Source: Streptomyces sp. ISL-98
Lineage (GTDB): Bacteria; Actinomycetota; Actinomycetes; Streptomycetales; Streptomycetaceae
Assembly: GCF_018614055.1 (NCBI RefSeq)
Contig: NZ_JAGGPB010000016.1
Coordinates: 62,001 to 126,000 of the forward strand
Direction of reading: 5' to 3'
DNA: 64,000 nucleotides
The position numbers and the translations under genes are program-made. Positions 48,908 through 57,792 of the stretch are shown here, piece after piece (position 1 is the stretch's first letter; the number at the start of each line of letters is the position of its first letter). Below the pieces are notes generated by a model. It was not told where the DNA came from and ran no database searches. It saw nothing but the letters and a program-made list of their open reading frames with translations.

Positions 48908-49675
48908 CTACTCAACAGGCTTCGCGTAGTGGAGATCCACTGTGCCCGAGTAGCCGGGAAGAGTCATCGCCTCGTGTTCGTCGACTTTCCAGCCGAGGCC
49001 GTACGCCTTGACGTACAGCTGGTAGTTCTGGAGCTCGGGGGAGGCCGTGAGCGCGCGCTGGAGCTTCTCCCGGTTGCCGACGGCCGTGACCCTGTACGGC
49101 GGCGAGTAGACGCGGCCCTGGAGGATCAGGGTGTTGCCGACGCAGCGCACCGCGCTGGTCGAGATCAGGCGCTGGTCCATGACCCTGATGCCCATGGCGC
49201 CGCCCTGCCAGAGGGCGTTGACGACGGCCTGGAGGTCCTGCTGGTGGATGACCAGGTCGTTCGGCTGGGGCTCGGGGTAGCCGGGGTTCGCCGTGGCATT
49301 CGGCGGGGCGTCGTTGAGCGTGACGGTGAGGGCGTCGCCGGAGAGCTTCTTGGTGCCTGCGGACTGCTCCAGCGCGCTGAGCCTGGCGTCCTCGGCCTCG
49401 GTGCTGCTGTCGCCGCGCTGCGCGAGTGCGTCGACGTCTTCCCGTACGGACGCCGTGGAGTCGCCCAGCTCCTTGTTCTTGTGGCTGCGCTGCTTGATGA
49501 GGTCGGAGAGCTTCAGCAGCGAGGCATCCGTACGGATGTTGGTGCCCTTGGCAGTATTGAAGCTGGTGACGAAGATGAGGCCTGCGAGCGCGAAAACGGC
49601 AGCCGTCAGGAGCCTGACCGGCCGGAGGGCGGGGCGCCGGGCCGGCTCGGTGGGGGAGTCGGCAGAATTGCTCAA
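48908..49675 (-). CDS. DUF881 family membrane protein
   Basis: Protein with one N-terminal helix (LLTAAVFALAGLIFVTSF) and an outer DUF881 domain of about 190 residues (LTVTLNDAPPN, VIHQQDLQAVVNALWQGGAMGI, NTLILQGRVYSPPYRV, VKAYGLGWKVDEH). TTG 49675 was chosen because GGAAGGAGATAAGG lies just upstream; a GTG seven codons earlier sits inside that ribosome site. DUF881 proteins often lie near cell-division genes; the M. tuberculosis equivalent is Rv0012. A coiled-coil part at about 45-90 is plausible. Confidence 0.87.
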   Translation of the reverse strand: MSNSADSPTEPARRPALRPVRLLTAAVFALAGLIFVTSFNTAKGTNIRTDASLLKLSDLIKQRSHKNKELGDSTASVREDVDALAQRGDSSTEAEDARLSALEQSAGTKKLSGDALTVTLNDAPPNATANPGYPEPQPNDLVIHQQDLQAVVNALWQGGAMGIRVMDQRLISTSAVRCVGNTLILQGRVYSPPYRVTAVGNREKLQRALTASPELQNYQLYVKAYGLGWKVDEHEAMTLPGYSGTVDLHYAKPVE

Positions 49676-49811
49676 CGTACCCTTATCTCCTTCCACGCCG
49701 CGGAAGCACTACGCTAACGGACGCCCGGGGGAGGCAGTGTTCCCCGTTGCGCCCCAGGCCCAGCCACAGATCCCTGCGCGGTAACGCAGCGCATCGACAG
49801 GAGAGTCCCTC

Positions 49812-50069
49812 GTGCCGAAGTCACGTATCCGCAAGAAGGCAGACTTCACGCCGCCGCCCGCCTCTAAGCAGGCAACGAGTATCAAGCTGACGAACCGCAG
49901 CTGGGTGGCTCCGGTGATGTTGGCGTTCTTCCTCATCGGGCTCGCCTGGATCGTGGTCTTCTACGTGACCGAGGGCGACCTGCCGATCGACAGCTTCGGC
50001 AACTGGAACATCGTGGTCGGCTTCGGCTTCATCGCCGCCGGCTTCGGCGTCTCCACGCAGTGGAAGTAG
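49812..50069 (+). CDS. crgA: cell division protein CrgA
   Basis: Small membrane protein of 85 residues with two helices, [21 protein letters not shown] and [18 protein letters not shown], and a conserved [15 protein letters not shown] start. In Streptomyces CrgA delays septation and affects FtsZ; in mycobacteria it gathers divisome proteins. The start is GTG 49812. It is divergent from the DUF881 gene. Confidence 0.95.
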   Translation: MPKSRIRKKADFTPPPASKQATSIKLTNRSWVAPVMLAFFLIGLAWIVVFYVTEGDLPIDSFGNWNIVVGFGFIAAGFGVSTQWK

Positions 50070-50138
50070 CGCGGCACACGCAGCACGCCCGAGTGCAGCG
50101 CTCCTGAGGAAACTGGGAAAAGCAAGCCTTGCCCAGGG

Positions 50139-50338
50139 TTATCCACAGCGTTGTCCACACTGGGGAAAAGGTCAGACGATCTGTGGATAACTCACAGCGT
50201 GTTGACGCCGGTGTGACTGCCGCCGCTTCTTGAGACATACGGCCCGCCCCTTGTCCTGACTGGGAAAACCCAGGTCAGAGCCAAGGGGCACAGCTGTTCC
50301 CCACGGGATGCGGAAGATCCGCCACTCGCTGTGGACAA
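50139..50338. promoter_or_regulatory. cluster of four DnaA boxes
   Basis: TTATCCACA (50139-50147), TTGTCCACA (50151-50159), TGTGGATAA (50182-50190) and TGTGGACAA (50330-50338): exact consensus boxes, two in each orientation. They lie in the 284-nt gap between convergent crgA and the rhomboid gene, with no other gene visible. A fifth box, TTGTCCACA at 50877, lies in the rhomboid gene. It is not the oriC, which is expected beyond gyrA. Confidence 0.65.
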
Positions 50339-50353
50339 CGAACGCCTACGCGC

Positions 50354-51247
50354 TCAAGTGAGCGCGGCCGTTCTCGCCAGCACCAGGCCGACGGTTACGA
50401 GCAGGACGAGCCCACAGGTGCCGTACTGCACCAGCGCCCGGCGCTCGCGCGGGGCGTGCACCATGCCGACCGCGATGGCGGTGCCGGCGACCAGGCCACC
50501 GACGTGCGCCTCCCAGGCGATGTTGCTCATGGTGAAGGTGAAGAGCAGGTTCAGCGCCAGGAGCACCAGGACCGGCTTCATGTCGTAATTCATCCGGCGC
50601 ATCAGCACGGCCGTGGCGCCGAGGAGCCCGAAGATCGCGCCGGACGCGCCGAGCGAGGGCTCGTTCGCGTCGGCGATGAGATAGGTGAGCGCGCTGCCCG
50701 CCAGGCCCGAGAGCAGGTAGAGCGCCAGGAAGCGTGCGCGGCCGAGCGCCGCCTCCAGCGGAGCACCGAGCCACCACAGGCCCAGCATGTTGAACCCGAT
50801 GTGCCAGACCTCCTGGTGCAGGAACATCGCGGTGACCAGGCGGTACCACTGACCGTCCGCGACACCGACGATCTCGTTGTCCACAGGGTTGTAGGCGAGG
50901 CCGATGAGGTCCAGGTCGCGGACGAGCTGGTCGGCGGCCCGCCCGGCGATGAACACCGCCACATTGATGGCCAGCAGGACCTTGGTGATCAGGCGCGGAT
51001 CGGCCGCGATCGTGCCACCCGCGAGGGTGCGCGGCCGGCTCGCGGCCGGAGCGTGGCCCGTACCGGATCCGTTGCGGACGCAGTCCGGGCACTGGAAGCC
51101 GACCGACGCGCTGACCATGCAGTCCGTGCAGATCGGCCGCTCGCAGCGGGTACAGCGGATGCCCGTCTCACGGCCCGGGTGCCGGTAACAGCTCGGCAGG
51201 CCGTTGCCGACGGCGGGCTGGTCCGGGCTTCCTGGCGGCTGGTCCAT
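50354..51247 (-). CDS. rhomboid family intramembrane serine protease with zinc finger
   Basis: Membrane protease of 297 residues. The N-terminal 60 residues carry a B-box-like zinc finger (CYRHPGRETGIRCTRCERPIC...CPDC). About six to seven helices follow with HIGFNMLGLWWLG (His/Asn), the nucleophile GASGAIFGLLGA, and the catalytic His in WEAHVGGLVAG. The full serine/His dyad is present, so the protease is likely active. Its substrates are unknown. It is convergent with crgA across the DnaA-box gap. Confidence 0.92.
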   Translation of the reverse strand: MDQPPGSPDQPAVGNGLPSCYRHPGRETGIRCTRCERPICTDCMVSASVGFQCPDCVRNGSGTGHAPAASRPRTLAGGTIAADPRLITKVLLAINVAVFIAGRAADQLVRDLDLIGLAYNPVDNEIVGVADGQWYRLVTAMFLHQEVWHIGFNMLGLWWLGAPLEAALGRARFLALYLLSGLAGSALTYLIADANEPSLGASGAIFGLLGATAVLMRRMNYDMKPVLVLLALNLLFTFTMSNIAWEAHVGGLVAGTAIAVGMVHAPRERRALVQYGTCGLVLLVTVGLVLARTAALT

Positions 51248-51287
51248 CGGTCCCCTTGGGTGCCTCTTGGCGGTACATCTCAGCGCA

Positions 51288-51321
51288 CCGCCCCGCTATC
51301 CAGTACGGATGAGCGGGGCGG
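51288..51321 (-). terminator. terminator after the cyclophilin gene
   Basis: CCGCCCCGCT (51288-51297) pairs with AGCGGGGCGG (51312-51321), and an inner ATCC/GGAT pairing extends the stem. It lies 40 nt after the cyclophilin stop on the minus strand. Confidence 0.75.
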
Positions 51322-51360
51322 GTTGTTCCCGCAGCGGGGTGCGGGGGAAACCGGACGTAC

Positions 51361-51888
51361 TCAGCGAGTCTCGACGACGACCGACTCGATGACGACGTCG
51401 TCGAGCGGACGGTCGGTGCGCGGGTTGGTCGGAACGTTGATGATGGCGTCCACGACCTTCTGGCTGGCCGGGTCCGTGACCTCGCCGAAGATGGTGTGCT
51501 TGCGCGTCAGCCAGGACGTCGGCGAGACGGTGATGAAGAACTGCGAGCCATTGGTGGCCGGGCCCGCGTTGGCCATCGCCAGCAGGTACGGCTTGTCGAA
51601 GGCGAGGTCCGGGTGGAACTCGTCCTGGAACTGGTAGCCGGGGCCGCCCGTGCCGTTGCCCAGCGGGTCGCCGCCCTGGATCATGAAGTCGCTGATCACC
51701 CGGTGGAAGACGGTGCCGTCGTACAGCCTGTCCCTGGTCTTCTCGCCGGTGGCCGGGTTGGTCCACTCCCGTTCGCCGGTGGCGAGCTCGACGAAGTTCT
51801 TGACCGTCTTCGGCGCGTGGTTCGGCAGGAGCCGGACCTGGATGTCGCCGTGGTTGGTCTTCAGGGTGGCGTAAAGCTGCTCGGCCAC
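51361..51888 (-). CDS. ppiA: cyclophilin-type peptidyl-prolyl isomerase
   Basis: Cytosolic PpiA of 175 residues with no signal peptide. It has [15 protein letters not shown], the active-site Arg in [18 protein letters not shown], and [14 protein letters not shown]. It assists protein folding by proline isomerisation. The start GTG 51888 gives [14 protein letters not shown]. The same gene (Rv0009) lies in this position in M. tuberculosis. Confidence 0.95.
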   Translation of the reverse strand: MAEQLYATLKTNHGDIQVRLLPNHAPKTVKNFVELATGEREWTNPATGEKTRDRLYDGTVFHRVISDFMIQGGDPLGNGTGGPGYQFQDEFHPDLAFDKPYLLAMANAGPATNGSQFFITVSPTSWLTRKHTIFGEVTDPASQKVVDAIINVPTNPRTDRPLDDVVIESVVVETR

Positions 51889-52199
51889 GATCTGCCTTCC
51901 TTAAGTGCTCACTTGCGTCCTGCGATCCTCCCACGGACCGGTTTGTGACGAGTAGCGCCGAACCGGCGCGCGGGACGCCGAACCGTGGCATTGTCGTCCG
52001 CAAGCTCCCCTTGCACCGTATTGCCCCAAGGTCTGCTTCATTGCCCCCGAGGTCTGCTCCCAGCACGCCCGAGATTGCCCCGAGTCGCCTTCCATGACCC
52101 GGATGCCCGCCCGCACATGCCGCGAAGGCGACCGGGAGGCATGATTTCGAAATGGGTGGAAAGGCGAAATACCGAACCGCCACCAAGGAGGAGGATTCA
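51889..52199. other. gene-free gap with short direct repeats
   Basis: 311 nt between the divergent cyclophilin and DUF5324 genes. It contains a direct repeat of about 22 nt built on ATTGCCCC(C)GAGGTCTGCT near 52018-52060, with a third partial copy near 52073, and a perfect ATTTCGAAAT palindrome at 52144-52153. A strong AAGGAGGAGG lies just before the next gene. I see no gene. Confidence 0.45.
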
Positions 52200-52922
52200 G
52201 TGACCCGCATCGACAGCGTGCGCGCCGCATCCGAATCGGCGAAGGGAAGCGTGCTGCACGCCGCGGAAGTGGTGGCGCCCTACGCCGGTACGGCCAAGGA
52301 CCAGGCCACGCGTTACGCGCACGACGCCCGCGCACGGCTCGCGCCCAAGATGTCCCATGCCTCGCATCAGGCAGCTCGACAGGCCCGTGTCCAGTACAAG
52401 GCGCATGTGGTGCCGCGGATGGAACACGCCCGCGCACATGTGCCCCCGAAGGTCGACCTGGCCGCCCGCAAGGCCGCCGTCCGCACCAAGCACGCTGCCC
52501 GGCAGGCCGCCGACTACACGGTGCCCCGGGTGGAGCACGCGGTGGCGGCGGCAGGACCCGTACGCGAGGAGGCCGCCGCGCGCAGTGCGGCAGTGCTGGC
52601 CGCCCTGCGAGGACAGGTCACGCAGAAGGAGATCCGCAAGCTCGTCAGGAAGCACGAGCGGCGGGCCAGGGCCGGACGGATGGCCAAGGGTCTCGCGGTA
52701 ATCGGCGTGCTGGCGGGCGGTGCCTTTGCGGCCTGGAAGTGGTGGGACAAGCAGGCCAACCCGGACTGGCTGGTCGAGCCCCCGGCGGCGACCGAGGTGT
52801 CCGACCGTGCGCCGCTGGCCTCGGTCGACGGCAGCGCCCAGGACACGCTGGACCCGGAGGTGCAGGCCAAGCAGGCCGAAGCCGAGGCGGAGGCGGCGAA
52901 GCGACGCGACGAGAACCAGTGA
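52200..52922 (+). CDS. DUF5324 family protein
   Basis: Protein of 240 residues. The first 160 residues are Ala/Arg/His-rich helical repeats with a roughly 11-residue rhythm, such as ARQARVQYKAHVVPRMEHARAHV, typical of DUF5324. A membrane helix is predicted at about 162-182 (AKGLAVIGVLAGGAFAAWKW) and an acidic tail ends EAKRRDENQ. GTG 52200 has AAGGAGGAGG upstream. The family is restricted to actinomycetes and the function is unknown; the amphipathic part may bind membrane or DNA. Confidence 0.82.
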   Translation: MTRIDSVRAASESAKGSVLHAAEVVAPYAGTAKDQATRYAHDARARLAPKMSHASHQAARQARVQYKAHVVPRMEHARAHVPPKVDLAARKAAVRTKHAARQAADYTVPRVEHAVAAAGPVREEAAARSAAVLAALRGQVTQKEIRKLVRKHERRARAGRMAKGLAVIGVLAGGAFAAWKWWDKQANPDWLVEPPAATEVSDRAPLASVDGSAQDTLDPEVQAKQAEAEAEAAKRRDENQ

Positions 52923-53008
52923 CGTAACGGCTGACGTAACGGCTGAAGTCCGTACGTCCCGTACGTCGACGGGTGTCCGGGAGGCTTGTGGGTCTCCCGG
53001 GCACCCGT
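52921..53008 (+). terminator. tandem duplication and terminator after the DUF5324 gene
   Basis: A 12-nt unit GACGTAACGGCT is repeated twice (52921-52944). A hairpin follows: ACGGGTGTCCGGGAG (52969-52983) with CTCCCGGGCACCCGT (52994-53008), one G-U pair in 15, then GTTCTCTTTCG. It ends the DUF5324 unit. Confidence 0.7.
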
Positions 53009-53081
53009 GTTCTCTTTCGTATCGGCAGAGCGCGACGAAGGTCGGCCGCGGCCGACACCGCCCACTGCCTAGAGTGCGGCC

Positions 53082-54839
53082 GTGGACGTGTCATCGAAAT
53101 TCCGGGCCGCACAGCAGTGGCTCGCGGGCCCCGAGCCCTGGTCAACGCGCCGGATCGCGGGCGAGGTCGTGCTCGCCGCGATTCTGGCGCTACTGGCGGC
53201 CGGGACCCAGGAATTGATGGGCAGTACGGGACCGGCCCAGCTCGGTACGGCCCTGGCCGTGGCCGCCCTGTCGCTGCTGCGGCGCCGCCTGCCCGCGAGC
53301 GTGCTGGTGGGTGCCGGCGGGACGGCAGCGCTGGTGGCAGGGTTCGCCGCGCTGCTGGTCGTGGCGGGGTGGTCGGCGGGGCGCCGGATCGCGGGGGCAG
53401 GGCGGGCGCTGGCCGCGTTCACCGCTTCGTACGTCCTGTTCCTCACGGTCGGAGTGGTCTCCGAGTGGCCGGACTTCACGCCGCCGACGCTGATCCTCTT
53501 CAGCACGCTCTACTTCCTGGCCACGACGGTCGTCCCCGGCCTCGCCAGCCGCTACTGGACCCAGCGCCGCACCTTGCTGCACACCCTCCAGGAGCACAAC
53601 GCCCAACTGCTGCGTGAGCGCGCCATGGTGGCCGGCCAGGCACGGCTGCGCGAGCGGCAGCGGATCGCCCAGGACATGCACGACAGCCTGGGCCACCAAC
53701 TGGCACTGATTTCCGTGCACACAGGAGCGCTCGAAGTCGACCCGGCGCTGACAGACCGGCAGCGGGAGGGTGTCGGCGTACTGCGGAACGCCTCGGTGGC
53801 CGCGATGCACGAGCTGCGCGAGGTCGTCGGCATCCTCAGGGACGGGGTGGAGCGGGACCCGGGCATCGCACACGGTCCACCGCCGCCCGCCGACGACCCG
53901 CATCCGGCGGCGCGCGGCGCTGCGGGCATCGAGGGCCTGGTGGCGGCGGCGCGGGCGGCGGGCAACGGCGTACAGCTGCGGCGTACGGGCGAGCAGCGGC
54001 CGCTGGCCGCAGCTGCGGATCACGCGGCGTACCGCATCGTGCAGGAGGCTCTGACGAATGCGTACAAGCACGCCCCCGGCGCGTCGATCACCGTGGAACT
54101 GCGATACGAACCCGACTCCCTCGTCGTCGAGATCGCGAACGGGCCCGCCCCGGCGGACGCCCGCGATGCCGTCAGCGGCGGTCAGGGCCTGACGGGGCTG
54201 CGCGAGCGGGCGCGGCTGGTCGGCGGCATGGTCCATGCGGGGCGTACGGACGGCGGGGGCTTCCGGGTCGCGGGCGTCCTGCCGTACGGCACGGACGGCG
54301 CGCAGCAGACCAAGGAAGCGGCGCCTTACGCAGGGCCTTACGCAGCGCCTTTCGTCGACGCGGAGGACGACTTCCGGCAGCAGTCGCCGACGGTGCTTCT
54401 CGGGAACGGTGGTCCGGTCATGGACTGGACCGTTTCACAGAGGGAGCTGGCAATGGGCGGCAAGGGCACGGGGCGTACGAATGGGGTCGTGCTGGGCTGC
54501 GGGATAGCGGCGGGGGCCTTGCTCCTGCTGATGGTCGCGGGCGCTTTCGGCCTCCTCTTCATGGCGGACTCGCTGGACAAGGGCATGATCGAGCCGAGCC
54601 AATACGAGGCTGCGAAGGTCGGTACGGCCGAGTCGGAGGTCCGCGACGAACTGCCGGACGGCGAGTCGTTCCTGGCATCGGGGCTGCAGGACAAGGGGCC
54701 CACGGCCCCGAAGGGTTCCAGCTGTCTCGTCCTGATGTCCTCGGAGACCGGCGACAGCCCTACGGCAGAGCCGGTGTTCCGGTTCTGCTTCAAGGACGGC
54801 AAGCTGATCGAGAAGAAGTCGTACGACGTCGAGCGATAG
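53082..54839 (+). CDS. sensor histidine kinase with additional C-terminal membrane anchor and outer domain
   Basis: HisKA_3/NarL-type histidine kinase, 585 residues. Several membrane segments cover about 25-170. The phosphorylated His is H200 in RQRIAQDMHDSLGHQLALIS. The ATPase domain has HAAYRIVQEALTNAYKHAPG (near 325) and GGQGLTGLRERARLVGG. The protein does not end there: after about residue 400 comes a Gln/Ala linker, a second membrane helix (about 468-492) and a small outer domain (VGTAESEVRDELPDG...CLVLMSSETG...FRFCFKDGKLIEKKSY) with two Cys. Such an end is unusual for this class. The response regulator gene follows by 7 nt. Confidence 0.9.
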   Translation: MDVSSKFRAAQQWLAGPEPWSTRRIAGEVVLAAILALLAAGTQELMGSTGPAQLGTALAVAALSLLRRRLPASVLVGAGGTAALVAGFAALLVVAGWSAGRRIAGAGRALAAFTASYVLFLTVGVVSEWPDFTPPTLILFSTLYFLATTVVPGLASRYWTQRRTLLHTLQEHNAQLLRERAMVAGQARLRERQRIAQDMHDSLGHQLALISVHTGALEVDPALTDRQREGVGVLRNASVAAMHELREVVGILRDGVERDPGIAHGPPPPADDPHPAARGAAGIEGLVAAARAAGNGVQLRRTGEQRPLAAAADHAAYRIVQEALTNAYKHAPGASITVELRYEPDSLVVEIANGPAPADARDAVSGGQGLTGLRERARLVGGMVHAGRTDGGGFRVAGVLPYGTDGAQQTKEAAPYAGPYAAPFVDAEDDFRQQSPTVLLGNGGPVMDWTVSQRELAMGGKGTGRTNGVVLGCGIAAGALLLLMVAGAFGLLFMADSLDKGMIEPSQYEAAKVGTAESEVRDELPDGESFLASGLQDKGPTAPKGSSCLVLMSSETGDSPTAEPVFRFCFKDGKLIEKKSYDVER

Positions 54840-54846
54840 ATGAGCG

Positions 54847-55524
54847 GTGACTGTGGAAGCACACGTGACGGGTCCGCGCGTCAGAGTCGTGATCGCCGAC
54901 GACGAGCCCCTCATCCGGGCCGGGATCCGGATGATCCTCACCTCGGACCGGGGGATCGAGGTCGTCGCGGAGGCGGCGAACGGCCGCGAGGCCGTCGAAC
55001 TGGCGCGCTCGCACGCGGCGGACGTGGTGCTGCTCGACCTTCAGATGCCGGTGATGGACGGGCTCACGGCGCTGGCGGAGCTGGGCAGGGCGGTGCCCGC
55101 GGCGCGCGTGATCGTACTGACGACCTTCGGCGAGCGGGAGAACGTTCTGCGGGCGCTGGAGCACGGGGGCGCGGGGTTTCTCCTGAAGGACTCGGCGCCC
55201 GCCGAGCTGATCCGGGCGGTACGGGCGGCCGCGGCCGGGGACGCGTATCTGTCGCCCGGCGCGACCCGGCACGTGGTGGAGCAGCTGGCCTCGGGCCGGG
55301 CGCCGGCCCGCGCCGAGCAGGCGCGGCGGCAGGTCACGGCGCTGAGCGGGCGGGAGCGGGATGTCCTCGCGCTGCTCGGCGAGGGCCTGTCCAACGCGGA
55401 CGCCGGCAAGCGGCTCCATATGAGCGAGGCCACAGTGAAGACGTATGTCAGCCGGATCCTGGCGAAGCTGGAGTGCGACAACCGGGTGCAGGCGGCGCTG
55501 CTCGCCAGGGACGCAGGGCTGTGA
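54847..55524 (+). CDS. LuxR/NarL-type response regulator
   Basis: Partner of the histidine kinase, 225 residues. The receiver domain has acidic pocket DDE, phospho-Asp D64 in LLDLQMPVMDG, and KDS. The C-terminal LuxR helix-turn-helix has LSGRERDVLALLGEGLSNADAGKRLHMSEATVKTYVSRIL. GTG 54847 was chosen, 7 nt after the kinase stop. The regulated genes are unknown. Confidence 0.94.
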   Translation: MTVEAHVTGPRVRVVIADDEPLIRAGIRMILTSDRGIEVVAEAANGREAVELARSHAADVVLLDLQMPVMDGLTALAELGRAVPAARVIVLTTFGERENVLRALEHGGAGFLLKDSAPAELIRAVRAAAAGDAYLSPGATRHVVEQLASGRAPARAEQARRQVTALSGRERDVLALLGEGLSNADAGKRLHMSEATVKTYVSRILAKLECDNRVQAALLARDAGL

Positions 55525-55534
55525 ACCACAAAAA

Positions 55535-55572
55535 ATACCCCTCTGACCTGCGTAAACAGGTCAGAGGGGTAT
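55535..55572 (+). terminator. terminator of the two-component operon
   Basis: A perfect 16-bp stem ATACCCCTCTGACCTG (55535-55550) with CAGGTCAGAGGGGTAT (55557-55572), loop CGTAAA. It starts 11 nt after the response-regulator stop and may also serve tRNA-Ala on the other strand. Confidence 0.85.
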
Positions 55573-55580
55573 CTGCGCTG

Positions 55581-55653
55581 TGGAGCCTAGGAGATTCGAA
55601 CTCCTGACATCTGCCTTGCAAAGGCAGCGCTCTACCAACTGAGCTAAGGCCCC
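55581..55653 (-). tRNA. alaT: tRNA-Ala (TGC)
   Basis: On the minus strand it begins GGGGCCTTAGCTCAGTTGGT and ends with AGGCTCCA. The anticodon arm is CTGCC-TTTGCAA-GGCAG (anticodon TGC). The acceptor stem has the G3-U70 wobble pair that identifies tRNA-Ala. 73 nt; CCA is not encoded. Confidence 0.97.
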
Positions 55654-55816
55654 GGGAATGGGTGGACGTGACCGGTCGGAAACTGCACCGTGGCCACCGC
55701 CGCAGACCAGAGTACCGGGTCTCCCCCCAGATCTTGCAAAAGGATTGGGACTCCCCGTGCGCGACCACGCTCCGTAAGATGCTCGGCGAGGTTCGCAGCA
55801 GCGAAGGGGAGACGCA

Positions 55817-56365
55817 ATGGATGCAGCGCAACAAGAGGCGACAGCTAGAGCACGAGAGCTTCAGCGCAGTTGGTACGGGGAGCCGTTGGGGGCGCTCTTC
55901 CGTCGGCTGATCGACGACCTCGGCCTGAATCAGGCCAGGCTCGCGGCGGTGCTCGGTCTGTCCGCACCCATGCTGTCCCAGCTGATGAGCGGCCAGCGCG
56001 CCAAGATCGGCAATCCTGCCGTGGTGCAGCGCGTCCAGGCTCTGCAGGACCTGGCCGGCCAGGTCGCCGACGGCAGCGTCAGTGCCGTCGAAGCCACCGA
56101 CCGGATGGAAGAGATCAAGAAGTCACAGGGCGGTTCCGTGCTGAGCAACACCGGTCAGACCACTGCCAGTTCCGGAGCCCCGACCGTACGACGCGTGGTG
56201 CGCGAGATCCAGTCGCTGCTGCGCTCGGTGGCCGCCGCCGGCGACATCATCGATGCGGCGGACACTCTCGCCCCGACCCATCCAGAACTGGCAGAGTTCC
56301 TCAGGGTGTACGGCGCAGGGCGCACCGCGGACGCGGTCGCCCACTACGAGGCGCACCAGAGCTGA
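55817..56365 (+). CDS. XRE-type helix-turn-helix protein
   Basis: DNA-binding protein of 182 residues. The helix-turn-helix is at about 32-80: LNQARLAAVLGLSAPMLSQLMSGQRAKIGNP. The C-terminal 80 residues, which have no recognised domain, end with PTHPELAEFLRVYGAGRTADAVAHYEAHQS. It precedes a Ser/Thr kinase gene by 31 nt, and the two are probably one operon; the kinase may phosphorylate it, as often in Streptomyces regulator-kinase pairs. ATG 55817 was chosen. Confidence 0.85.
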   Translation: MDAAQQEATARARELQRSWYGEPLGALFRRLIDDLGLNQARLAAVLGLSAPMLSQLMSGQRAKIGNPAVVQRVQALQDLAGQVADGSVSAVEATDRMEEIKKSQGGSVLSNTGQTTASSGAPTVRRVVREIQSLLRSVAAAGDIIDAADTLAPTHPELAEFLRVYGAGRTADAVAHYEAHQS

Positions 56366-56396
56366 GAGCAGCGGACCGGGGAGCGGGCACAGCGCA

Positions 56397-57767
56397 ATGG
56401 GTGAGATCTTCGCTGGTCGGTACGAGCTGATCGACCCGATCGGGCGCGGTGGAGTCGGCGCCGTCTGGCGGTCCTGGGACCACAGGCGTCGCCGTTATGT
56501 GGCGGCAAAGGTGCTGCAGCAGAGCGATGCGCACACGTTGCTGCGCTTCGTCCGCGAGCAGGCACTGCGGATCGACCACCCCCATGTGCTCGCCCCGGCC
56601 AGCTGGGCCGCGGACGACGACAAGGTGCTGTTCACCATGGACCTGGTGGCCGGCGGTTCCCTGGCGCATGTGATCGGGGACTACGGCCCGCTGCCGCCCC
56701 GCTTTGTCTGCACCCTGCTCGACCAGCTCCTTTCCGGTCTGGCCGCGGTGCACGCCGAAGGTGTGGTGCACCGCGACATCAAGCCGGCGAACATCCTGCT
56801 GGAAGCCACCGGCACCGGGCGGCCGCATCTGCGGCTGTCCGACTTCGGTATCTCGATGCGCAAGGGCGAGCCCCGCCTCACCGAGACCAACTATGTGGTG
56901 GGGACGCCCGGTTATTTCGCGCCCGAGCAGATGCTGGGCGCGGAACCGGACTTCCCGGCCGACCTGTTCGCGGCCGGCCTGGTCGCCCTTTATCTGCTGC
57001 AGGGTCAGAAGCCGGACTCCCAGGCTCTGGTGGAGCACTTCGCGACGTACGGCACGCCGGGCGCCCCCCAGGGCATCCCGGAGCCCCTGTGGCAGGTCAT
57101 CGCCGGGATGCTGCAGCCCGATCCGCAGGCCAGGTTCCGTACGGCGACGGGTGCGCGCAAGGCGCTGACCACGGCCGTCGAGATGCTGCCCGAGCCGGCG
57201 CCGGGCGAGGAGCCGGTGGAGATCTTCGACCAGATCGGGCCGCTGCCGCCCGGCTTCGGCCCGGCAGGCCCGGAGGCGCCCGCTGCCGGCCCCGGAAGCT
57301 TCGTACAGAACGCCCAGGGCCAGGCACAGGAGCATGCGCAGGGCCATGCACAGGGCGGCCGGCAGGCGCCCGTACAGCAGCCCGCCGCGCCCGCCCCCAT
57401 GTCGGAGACAGGCAGCTTCCACCTGGCTCCGCCGCCGCAGCAGCCCGCCTACCCCAGCCCGCACCCGCACCTGGCGCAGCCGTCGACTCCCCCCACATCG
57501 ACGCCCACGTCCGCACCCGCGCATGCGCCCTCCCCCCTCTCCGGCGCGGCACAGAACCCCTCCCAGAGCCCCGTGGCCGCGGTCCAGTACGAACAAGCCC
57601 TTACTCGTCCATACACCGCTCAGGGCCCGGAGGTTCCCACTCCGGCTCACGCTCCCGTCCCGGCCCCGCACACGCGCCCGGGACCGCCCCCGAAGGTGAC
57701 GGTCCCGGTGCTGCTGCTGGCGCTGGTCTGTTTCGCGGTGGGCATCTGGGCGCTGACCCAGACCTGA
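56397..57767 (+). CDS. Ser/Thr protein kinase with C-terminal membrane anchor
   Basis: Kinase of 456 residues with the catalytic domain at the N-terminus (about 5-260): GRGGVGAVWRSWD, VAAKVLQ, HRDIKPANILLE, SDFGIS, PGYFAPEQ. A Pro/Ala/Gln-rich linker of about 170 residues leads to a single hydrophobic tail (VTVPVLLLALVCFAVGIWALTQT), so the kinase faces the cytosol with almost nothing outside. It lacks PASTA domains. ATG 56397 was chosen (MGEIFAGRYELIDPIG). It is convergent with the anchored-protein gene to its right. Confidence 0.92.
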   Translation: MGEIFAGRYELIDPIGRGGVGAVWRSWDHRRRRYVAAKVLQQSDAHTLLRFVREQALRIDHPHVLAPASWAADDDKVLFTMDLVAGGSLAHVIGDYGPLPPRFVCTLLDQLLSGLAAVHAEGVVHRDIKPANILLEATGTGRPHLRLSDFGISMRKGEPRLTETNYVVGTPGYFAPEQMLGAEPDFPADLFAAGLVALYLLQGQKPDSQALVEHFATYGTPGAPQGIPEPLWQVIAGMLQPDPQARFRTATGARKALTTAVEMLPEPAPGEEPVEIFDQIGPLPPGFGPAGPEAPAAGPGSFVQNAQGQAQEHAQGHAQGGRQAPVQQPAAPAPMSETGSFHLAPPPQQPAYPSPHPHLAQPSTPPTSTPTSAPAHAPSPLSGAAQNPSQSPVAAVQYEQALTRPYTAQGPEVPTPAHAPVPAPHTRPGPPPKVTVPVLLLALVCFAVGIWALTQT

Positions 57768-57792
57768 CGCCCGCCCAGTACGCCGCTGGTGT

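Noticed and set aside
50139..50338. the replication origin itself
   Set aside because: Only four boxes are present, with no dnaA/dnaN flanks; Streptomyces oriC has about twenty boxes and should lie beyond gyrA to the right.
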